The notes under the pieces: model-generated | Seen by the model: only the letters and a program-made list of their open reading frames with translations | Databases searched by the model: none | Told to the model about the DNA's origin: nothing | In this document: in pieces, positions 57,647 to 64,000 of the stretch | How positions within the stretch are numbered: the first letter of the stretch is position 1 | How the letters are laid out: every line of letters begins with the position of its first letter | Made by a program: the position numbers and the translations under genes | Source of the DNA: Fonsecaea monophora | Taxonomy: Eukaryota > Ascomycota > Eurotiomycetes > Chaetothyriales > Herpotrichiellaceae | DNA length: 64,000 bases | Direction: 5' to 3' | Assembly (NCBI RefSeq): GCF_001642475.1 | Contig: NW_019173937.1 | Location: 186,001 to 250,000, forward strand

Positions 57647-58806
57647 CTAATCCGAGTCGTCAAGAACCGCTACAGTGCTGCAGATCCTCTTCACCGGCCG
57701 CTCGCCGACGAAGTTGACCTCATCCTCATCATCGTGGCCACTATCTCGATTTCTCTTGAGTTCAGCGAGCTGAGCAAGATTGGCGTCGGCATTTTCTTTC
57801 TTGAACTTGATCCTCTGTGCCTCTTGCGCTGCCTGGGAACTGGAGTAAGTAACCTCCTGGGGTCATCCGCGTGCTCTGACATACCTTGAGTCGCCGGGCC
57901 AATTCCTTGAGTTCATCTGGTGACATAGTCTCAACATCTCTTTCCTCCAATGGCTGAGGCATTTCAGGTCGTTCGAGAATGCCAACGGCTTGCAAAGCTT
58001 CTATTGGAAAATCAGTCCGGTAATGCTCTCTCAGCGTTAAAGTCATACCTTTGCTGCGGTATTTGAAAACGAATACTGCATATGGCTTGTTCTCGATGTT
58101 GGCACCATGATGCAAAGTGGAGTTCCGACATGGCTGGGGAGGATCGAGACTGCGGAGCACATTATTATTTGTCTCTCCAGACCTTTTCAGTTTCCGTACC
58201 TCGCTCGCATATCGATTGCTGCGCCTTTGATGGCCTTCTCGGACACTGGCCCCGTGGCAAAATCTTTTACCCTCACTAGCGTACCGTCCATGCCTATGTC
58301 ACGCTGCTTCCAAACTTCCACCTTGATAGAACCAAGATTCTGGTATCTTTCTTTGTCTTCTGGCCTGTAGTCATGGTCGACTAGAGCAATCAGTAAGCAG
58401 CCCTAATTGCGTGGTCGATTGACATACTCGACGAAAGATTGTTCCAACGAAATCGACGGAGTTGCTGGCCGCAACCAGATGAAGTTGTTTCTTTGACTCC
58501 GTGGATCCTGGAGCTCCACACATCAAGCTCCTGGTAGCGTTCCTTGTGACAACATCTTCCTCTAAATCGGGTTCCATCGATGTTGACGCAGAATGTTAGG
58601 AGGTCAGCTGCGCCGAAGCGGAATCCCTCTCGAATTTTACATTCGATTTGAAAGTTTGCACCAGGTATACCTTGGATATACCTCACTTGAGTATCAGAGG
58701 ATAAATATTTTGCGTCTTCGGAAGTATCCTCGGGTGGTGGGTGATACTCTTGGATCTTCTCGTCGTCGACCACAATGGCGACTTCGACCTCTTTGATAAC
58801 TGCCAT
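57647..58806 (-). CDS. DUF7918-like fungal protein
   Basis: 320 aa from six exons: 58806-58428, 58380-58200, 58149-58049, 58000-57885 and 57832-57647, with a total that closes in frame (introns of 47-52 bp, all with GT...AG and consistent phase). Strictly this is five exons and four introns. Seen: MAVIKEVEVAIVVDDEKIQE start, a beta-rich N-terminal domain (IPGANFQIECKIREGFRFGA, VNIDGTRFRGRCCHKER), YAVFVFKYRSK in the middle, then a helical tail (PDELKELARRLKAAQEAQRI) with acidic end (DDEDEVNFVGERPVKR). This is the layout of a common fungal DUF7918 family, often expanded in Pezizomycotina. Function unknown. The short introns fragment it so that simple ORF calling misses it. Confidence 0.82.
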
Positions 58807-59580
58807 TTCAGAAAGTGAGAGCTGACCTTGGTTGAAGGAATCAGACGAGGGAGCTAAGAGTGATGTAGATGGGGTCAACAACGCAAGAAGATGTGATAAA
58901 GCCAGAGGTGGTGCACAAGTCAAAGTTGAGAGACGATTATGATGAGACATCAAGCTGTGCATGTGCAAGTAATCATCCGGGTAAAAGGGCAGAACGAATG
59001 ATAGATATAGAGACGGAAGGCATGATGAAGTGTGGTGAGTCCAAAAACTTCCACCAAATCTACGTGAATATAACTACGTCAGACGAAGCTGAGAGATATG
59101 TGAGGGTCGATGTAGTTCAGAGAAGAAGTCAAGATGAAGTCTGTCCTGAATTGTGTGGTAGAGGTAAAGAAGTGAAGGTGAATCCACTTGAAGAGGAAGC
59201 GGAAGGCGGAACGGTGCGTGACCATCTCTAGCGGCGGGAGAACATGCGGCCTTGTGGTCATCGTGGCCAGCCTTGTCGCCAACCACGCCAGCCACCAGCC
59301 TATCACGCCTGAATGCTGCCCATCAACTCAACTTTCCCATGACAACGGCCAGAACAGCAGCCAACTTGTATTTGTATGGCGTTGACGTGTATCACTTGAC
59401 CGCGTTGACGACCCGTGGGATTCCAGTGTACGTGTACCAGTCACAAACAACGTAATACAGCATAGAAAACGAATAAACTGCGCATCCCACTTGATTCTCT
59501 CTCTTTCCCTCTGTCCTGCTTTCCTACATACCTCTTTCACACCATCCCCTCCGCCTACTTGGCTATAAACACCACCGACG
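58807..59580. promoter_or_regulatory. Divergent region, DUF7918-like / S1-P1 nuclease
   Basis: 774 bp between divergent start codons; should contain both promoters. C/T-rich just upstream of the nuclease ATG (59490-59560). No clear site. Confidence 0.5.
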
Positions 59581-60474
59581 ATGTCCTCCACGACCTATCT
59601 CGTCCTCTCCCTCCTCCCCCTCTTCCTACAACCAAGCGTGGCATGGGGCTCCCTCGGTCACCGCACCGTCGCCTACCTGGCCTCGACGTACTTCACGCCC
59701 GAGTCCACACGCATGACGAACGACCTGCTGAACGGGCAGGACATCTCCGAAGCGGCGCTCTTCCCAGACAAGGTGCGGCACATGCCACAGTTCGCGTACA
59801 CGCGGGGGTGGCACTACATTGACGCGCAGGACTCGCCGCCGCAGCGGTGCGGGATCAACATGACGCGGGACTGCGCCGTCGAGGCCGGGTGCGTCGTCAG
59901 CGCCATCGCCAACCACACGGGCCGCGTCGCCGACCCGTCACTGCCGCACTATCTCCGCGGCCAGAGCCTGCGCTTCATGATGCACTTCTTCGGCGACGTG
60001 CACCAGCCGCTGCACACCGAGGCCGAGGACCGCGGGGGCAATGAATACGAGGTGGCCTTTGACCGGCGGCGCACAAACCTGCACAGTGTCTGGGACACCC
60101 TCATCCCCAACAAATATGCCGGCATGGGCCACGACGACGAGTTCACCGCGGCGTGGCTGTGGGCGCAGAGACTCTCTGGCGCGGATGACAACAATGAGAG
60201 ACCACTAGATGGAGAATGCCTGCACGATGCGGCAGATTGCGCGCTGTCTTGGGCCGGCGAGGCAAATGGCTATGTGTGCTCCTACGTGTTGGCTCATGAC
60301 GTCCACGACCAGGACCTAGGCGGCGACTACTACGAGGGTGCCATCCCCGTCATCAACGAGATGATCCAGAAGGCTGGAAGGAGATTGGCCGCTTGGGTCA
60401 ATGCCATATCTGCAAACTACAAGCCCAGCCATGCCGGTGATATCGACGTTCAGCACGCAATACAGATCCAGTGA
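59581..60474 (+). CDS. Secreted S1/P1-type zinc nuclease
   Basis: 297 aa, intronless. Extracellular single-strand nuclease and 3'-nucleotidase of the S1/P1 family, with a trinuclear zinc centre. Seen: signal peptide 1-21 ending VA before Trp22, which becomes the N-terminal zinc ligand of the mature enzyme; SLGHRTVAYLA; DKVR (Asp ligand) in place of the more common SWAD; WHYID; HFFGDVHQPLH with three ligands; GGNEYEV; NLHSVWDT. Cys pairs fit the family disulphides and NMT and NHT are N-glycosylation sites. Convergent with Nup133. Likely used for scavenging phosphate and nucleosides. Confidence 0.95.
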   Translation: MSSTTYLVLSLLPLFLQPSVAWGSLGHRTVAYLASTYFTPESTRMTNDLLNGQDISEAALFPDKVRHMPQFAYTRGWHYIDAQDSPPQRCGINMTRDCAVEAGCVVSAIANHTGRVADPSLPHYLRGQSLRFMMHFFGDVHQPLHTEAEDRGGNEYEVAFDRRRTNLHSVWDTLIPNKYAGMGHDDEFTAAWLWAQRLSGADDNNERPLDGECLHDAADCALSWAGEANGYVCSYVLAHDVHDQDLGGDYYEGAIPVINEMIQKAGRRLAAWVNAISANYKPSHAGDIDVQHAIQIQ

Positions 60475-60976
60475 CACCCTCTTCAACAATGAGATATCTC
60501 TTGTCCGCAATGTTGGGGCCACCCCCTACAATCAAGGCTTTCGTGGGGTAGACAGAGAACACTAACGATCTGTTTTGGCGTGACTCAGACTCTGGCTTGA
60601 CCATTTGTCTTTCTCCGGTTATCCGCCTATAGGTTGTGAACATGGTGCTTTTTCCAAATTCCCCATCGTCTACAATACCATAGCCAACTGCGGTAAGGGT
60701 GGGATCACAAAGTCAACCCCGCTAGGCAGCCACATATAAACAAAGACGAAGCAATGAGGCCGTGTGGTATTCAAGCACGGCCCGAATCCTCATTGAGCTT
60801 ATGCCAAATCTGCGTCACTCGGGGCTGTGATCATAGCAAATTCTCTTCACCCCGATTGCCCCATCCCGGCCTTGTAGCGGCGGCTGATGGGACTCGAAAC
60901 GTTAGTGTTACAAAAGAAACACAGCATTTGTCCTTCCCGGACCTGTAATGACCACACACGACAACCTCTTCTTTCC
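60475..60976. other. Convergent intergenic region
   Basis: 502 bp between the nuclease and Nup133 genes. 3' UTRs only; no gene seen. Confidence 0.55.
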
Positions 60977-63900
60977 TCAAAGGACCTGCTCAGCCAATTG
61001 TTCGCCCTGTCGGTCAACGGCGTCCCTCACACTCCTTTGTGCAGATGTGACCAGCCCCCCATAATGATCCTCCAGTCGTCCCTTTTCTATAAAACTTCTC
61101 AGTTTGGCCTGTTCCTTTTCCATGTCCCTGCGAATGCCTTCCACTTCACTTTCAGCCAACCTATCTTGGAGACTGGCGGGGAATGCGTCATGGCGCAGGA
61201 GGTCGCTGGGTGAAAATAAACGAGCCGGAGTCCCCTCAGTCTGTTCCTGCAGGAAAACATGTTGTAGAATGCGGAACAGACAGGATTGATGCATCTCTTC
61301 CTCCACCCGCTGGTCATCTTTGCCGCCAGTCTCATTCAAAGCAAGCCACTCGTCGCGGATCATCGCCCTTCTCCAGACAAGCGCACGAAGATCCTCTCGT
61401 TTCGGAGCCGGCAGGTGAGATTCATCCACAATTTTCAGAGCGAGAATAAACTCCTGACCGTTGACTTCGGGATCCTCTTCAGGAGGTCCGGTCCAGTCTT
61501 TCGCATCCATCAACGTCAGCAGGTTGACCAATTCTTCGGCGGTCAAGGGTGTCTGACGCATCAGGGTTTTTAAGAGCTGCTTCAGCTCTCTTTTCAAAGC
61601 GGGCGTCTTTGCCACGACTCGACAGGCAAAGATATCCCCAGCCAGATCGCTCGCGGCTTTCTCATCGACGGCTGCACCGACCAATCCCATGACGTGGCGG
61701 TAAACCTGCTCCTGAATGGCGATCATCGAAAGAGCATCATCGTATGCTTTCACATCCCTGTGCTTGCCGCTACCCTCGTCCGCAGCCAAGGTTGCTAGCT
61801 TTCCGAGTGCCAACTCGGTCTTCTTGTTCCAAACATTGCTGGTCTCCTCCCCAGCTACCTCCTGAAGTGTCCTTGCTGCATGGTCGAAATCATCGCACGA
61901 GATAACATCGTGGATCCAGCTGAGTTTGCCGAGCTGTTGATGAGCCTTGGGAGCTATCCTGAAGAACCAGGTGAGGAATTTTTCTTTCTCTCCATCCTCC
62001 TGGCCCTTGACTAGAAGGCTTCCGCACTCCCCATCAATGAGCATCTGACTGAAAGCGGCAAAGGCCCATCCTTTGCCAAATCTACCATAGTAGGACTCGG
62101 CTCTCTCCTGCATCTCCTCGAGTTTGCGTTGATTGTCCTCAGCGAGACTTGGGTCAGCTTGAGCTTCAGCCACCAGTTGCTTGTAGTAGTCGTAGTGGAG
62201 GGTTACAAGATCTGCGTAATATTTCAACTTTTCCGCAAGCTGAATCGCCCCGGGCATGTTGAACAATGCAATAGCTTGCAGGGCTTGACCCAGTCTTTCT
62301 TGCTCCTCGCGCTCGAGGTTACTGAGTTCATCTTTCAATGCGTCGGGGTCGGTTTCATTGGCTTTTAGATGGCATTTCGCCTGAATGGCCTCCTCGCGCA
62401 CCAGTCGCGAAAATAACTCGAGTTCGGTTGGTAGACGACTAGCTAATTCTTGAAGGGCCATTCGACTGGGTGCTTCATGAGGCTTTCCATCTAGATCCGT
62501 CGGCATTTTCTTCTTTTTATTTCTCCCGTGAGCAAACTCCCACCATTCGTTCAAAAACTTGCAGATGTCGTATATGAGACCCTGTCCGAATCGCAACGGC
62601 TCTGGAGTGGATGTCCAAGGATGAGGAATCTCGATCGGAAAGCCAGATACAAGTACGCCACTCTCGAAGACCTCGTCTCCAAGTCCGTAAAGAGGCGCAT
62701 TGTCTTCACGAAATTTGAAGGCTGCGGAGTATGCTGCAATCCAGAGATCAACAGCTTCTTTCAAGTAGTCAGCAACCACTCTGGGATCTGTTACATCCAT
62801 CGGTTCAAGTTCCGGGATGCAGCTGACTAACTCAGACATAAGATGGCCGACGTTCTTAACACTGTTCACAAGCCAATGTCTGACGCGATCTTTCTCCCCC
62901 TTTTCAGGGTCAGGGTATTTTTGCCGAGACTCATGCAAAGCTCGAAGGGTGAAATCCAAGTATGACATCTCGCGGTCGGGTTGTGGGTATTTTCGTTGAA
63001 TCTCTTCCTGAACCTTCCACACTGCGTGGGCAGCGGCGAGCTTTTCTGCGTTCAATAGTAATCCAAAACGCGTCAAGCGAGATACCGCGGAGGGATAGTA
63101 GTTTATCACGTGTTCGGCCAGATCGTCGAGGGCTTTGGCGCGCAGTCGCATTTGCATGTCGATTGAGGGTGCTGACTTGGGAAGATGCTTGGACGAGGAA
63201 GACAAGATCTCCGAGCTGATCTCTAGAGCGGCTGCTTCAATCTCCTCAGGTGGAAATGTCTGGTTGGCATGCTTGAGGTCCAGGGGGTTTTGTTTGATGG
63301 TGCCAAAGAAGACTGCTTGTTCAATTTTGCTCTTCGCCGTAATTCGGTCTCGTTCTTCGGCCTCATCCACATCGACTTCCTCGTCATCGCGAAGACGGGA
63401 AGTTAGTTTTACCATGCCAAATCCTCGCACCCCAAAGACAAGAGATGAGTGTTTATCCGAAGCTTCAAGCGCGAAGCCAAGAACCTCGTAGATAGTCGAC
63501 TCTTGGAATCGAACGCAATCTTGAAAGGGTTCAGGCAATGCCTCCCGTTCCATGAGCAATTGAGAAGATGGGGATTCCCGTATTCTGGCCAGGGAGAACA
63601 GCACGATGGCAGTCTCGAATATAACGAATGCCACAGGTTGAGATTTCGAAACACACAGTCGAGGTCTCCAGTGGCTCGATTCTGTCGATGAAGAAGAAAA
63701 GCAATTAATCGGGTGCACCACTTTGACTTTCGCCCCTTGGTCGACGATCATCTCGATAATATGATACCTGGTTTCCTGTTCCGTTGAGCTGGAAACTAGG
63801 ACTATCATTGGGGCACCATGGCTGTCTCGTCGGCTAAGGGCACTGCTCGGTCCTATCGAGAGTTCCACATCCAGAACTTTGAAGCGCATCACATCCGGCT

Positions 63901-64000
63901 GCGCTGATCGTAAGGCTTCCAGAATCTCGTCCTTGAAGTTAAATGAGTTCTCGAGCGAGTTGCCGACAGCCAGGTTCGTATTCCAGAATTCTAGATCAGC
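60977..64000 (-). CDS. nup133: Nucleoporin Nup133 (5' partial at window edge)
   Basis: C-terminal ~1007 residues of a Nup133-type scaffold nucleoporin of the Y-shaped (Nup84/Nup107-160) complex of the nuclear pore. The frame is open to the last base (LEFWNTNLAVGNSLENSFNF lies in the final 100 bp), so the start is off the window. No intron is needed in the visible part. Seen: the end of an N-terminal beta-propeller (to about residue 210 of the visible part), then a long alpha-helical solenoid (for example YSAAFKFREDNAPLYG, GKGWAFAAFSQMLIDGECGS, WFFRIAPKAHQQLGKLSWIH), ending soon after SVRDAVDRQGEQLAEQVL. The assignment rests on overall layout and motif memory of fungal Nup133; a search would settle it. 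Confidence 0.85.
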   Translation of the reverse strand, partial: ADLEFWNTNLAVGNSLENSFNFKDEILEALRSAQPDVMRFKVLDVELSIGPSSALSRRDSHGAPMIVLVSSSTEQETRYHIIEMIVDQGAKVKVVHPINCFSSSSTESSHWRPRLCVSKSQPVAFVIFETAIVLFSLARIRESPSSQLLMEREALPEPFQDCVRFQESTIYEVLGFALEASDKHSSLVFGVRGFGMVKLTSRLRDDEEVDVDEAEERDRITAKSKIEQAVFFGTIKQNPLDLKHANQTFPPEEIEAAALEISSEILSSSSKHLPKSAPSIDMQMRLRAKALDDLAEHVINYYPSAVSRLTRFGLLLNAEKLAAAHAVWKVQEEIQRKYPQPDREMSYLDFTLRALHESRQKYPDPEKGEKDRVRHWLVNSVKNVGHLMSELVSCIPELEPMDVTDPRVVADYLKEAVDLWIAAYSAAFKFREDNAPLYGLGDEVFESGVLVSGFPIEIPHPWTSTPEPLRFGQGLIYDICKFLNEWWEFAHGRNKKKKMPTDLDGKPHEAPSRMALQELASRLPTELELFSRLVREEAIQAKCHLKANETDPDALKDELSNLEREEQERLGQALQAIALFNMPGAIQLAEKLKYYADLVTLHYDYYKQLVAEAQADPSLAEDNQRKLEEMQERAESYYGRFGKGWAFAAFSQMLIDGECGSLLVKGQEDGEKEKFLTWFFRIAPKAHQQLGKLSWIHDVISCDDFDHAARTLQEVAGEETSNVWNKKTELALGKLATLAADEGSGKHRDVKAYDDALSMIAIQEQVYRHVMGLVGAAVDEKAASDLAGDIFACRVVAKTPALKRELKQLLKTLMRQTPLTAEELVNLLTLMDAKDWTGPPEEDPEVNGQEFILALKIVDESHLPAPKREDLRALVWRRAMIRDEWLALNETGGKDDQRVEEEMHQSCLFRILQHVFLQEQTEGTPARLFSPSDLLRHDAFPASLQDRLAESEVEGIRRDMEKEQAKLRSFIEKGRLEDHYGGLVTSAQRSVRDAVDRQGEQLAEQVL

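Overview
This is about 64 kb of filamentous ascomycete nuclear DNA (Pezizomycotina; a Eurotiomycete, possibly Chaetothyriales, is my inference only). The evidence is short introns of 42-130 bp (up to about 210 bp if one 3' end is right) with GTATGT/GTGAGT-type donors, CTGAC/CTAAC branch sites and YAG acceptors, and fungal-only families (Spt6 with Ste7 MAPKK, GGA, Sds23-type CBS protein, DUF3712/Tag1, DUF3984-like, DUF7918-like, bZIP with a DUF3425-like C-terminus). No rRNA, tRNA, CRISPR or intact transposon was seen. Most exon joins below were worked out by hand from frame, splice sites and remembered family motifs; none was checked by alignment or transcripts.

Layout. 0-3.3 kb: 3' end of a peroxisomal acyl-CoA oxidase (+) facing a secreted FAD-linked oxidoreductase (-). 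4.1-19 kb: housekeeping and signalling genes: Spt6 (-) and a Ste7-type MAPKK (+) share a divergent promoter, followed by a GGA clathrin adaptor (+) and a conserved nuclear-looking protein of unknown function (+) behind a 3-kb gene-free stretch. 19.2-19.8 kb: a decayed phosphotransferase-like (APH fold) pseudogene. 19.9-29 kb, all minus: a large Cys-rich multi-span membrane protein with a fourfold ectodomain motif, an Sds23-like four-CBS protein, and an F-box-like unknown. 30.3-46.1 kb: an accessory metabolic block with a secreted SMP-30-type lactonohydrolase, a bacterial-type peptide deformylase, an AtuA/DUF1446 protein, a zinc alcohol dehydrogenase, an aldehyde dehydrogenase, a bZIP regulator and a Baeyer-Villiger monooxygenase. 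46-64 kb: two small unknown genes, a Tag1-like vacuolar protein (DUF3712), homocysteine S-methyltransferase divergent from ornithine carbamoyltransferase, a DUF3984-like protein, a DUF7918-like protein, a secreted S1/P1 nuclease, and the 3' part of Nup133 running off the right edge.

How the genes may work together. The 35-46 kb genes (AtuA-like, ADH, ALDH, bZIP, BVMO) alternate in strand and look like a catabolic cluster with its own regulator. Alcohol to ketone (ADH), ketone to ester or lactone (BVMO), ring opening (the lactonohydrolase 3 kb to the left), then oxidation to a carboxylic acid (ALDH) is a coherent route for a cyclic alcohol, ketone or terpenoid; the AtuA-like protein points in the same direction. 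This is inference from gene content, and the substrate is unknown.
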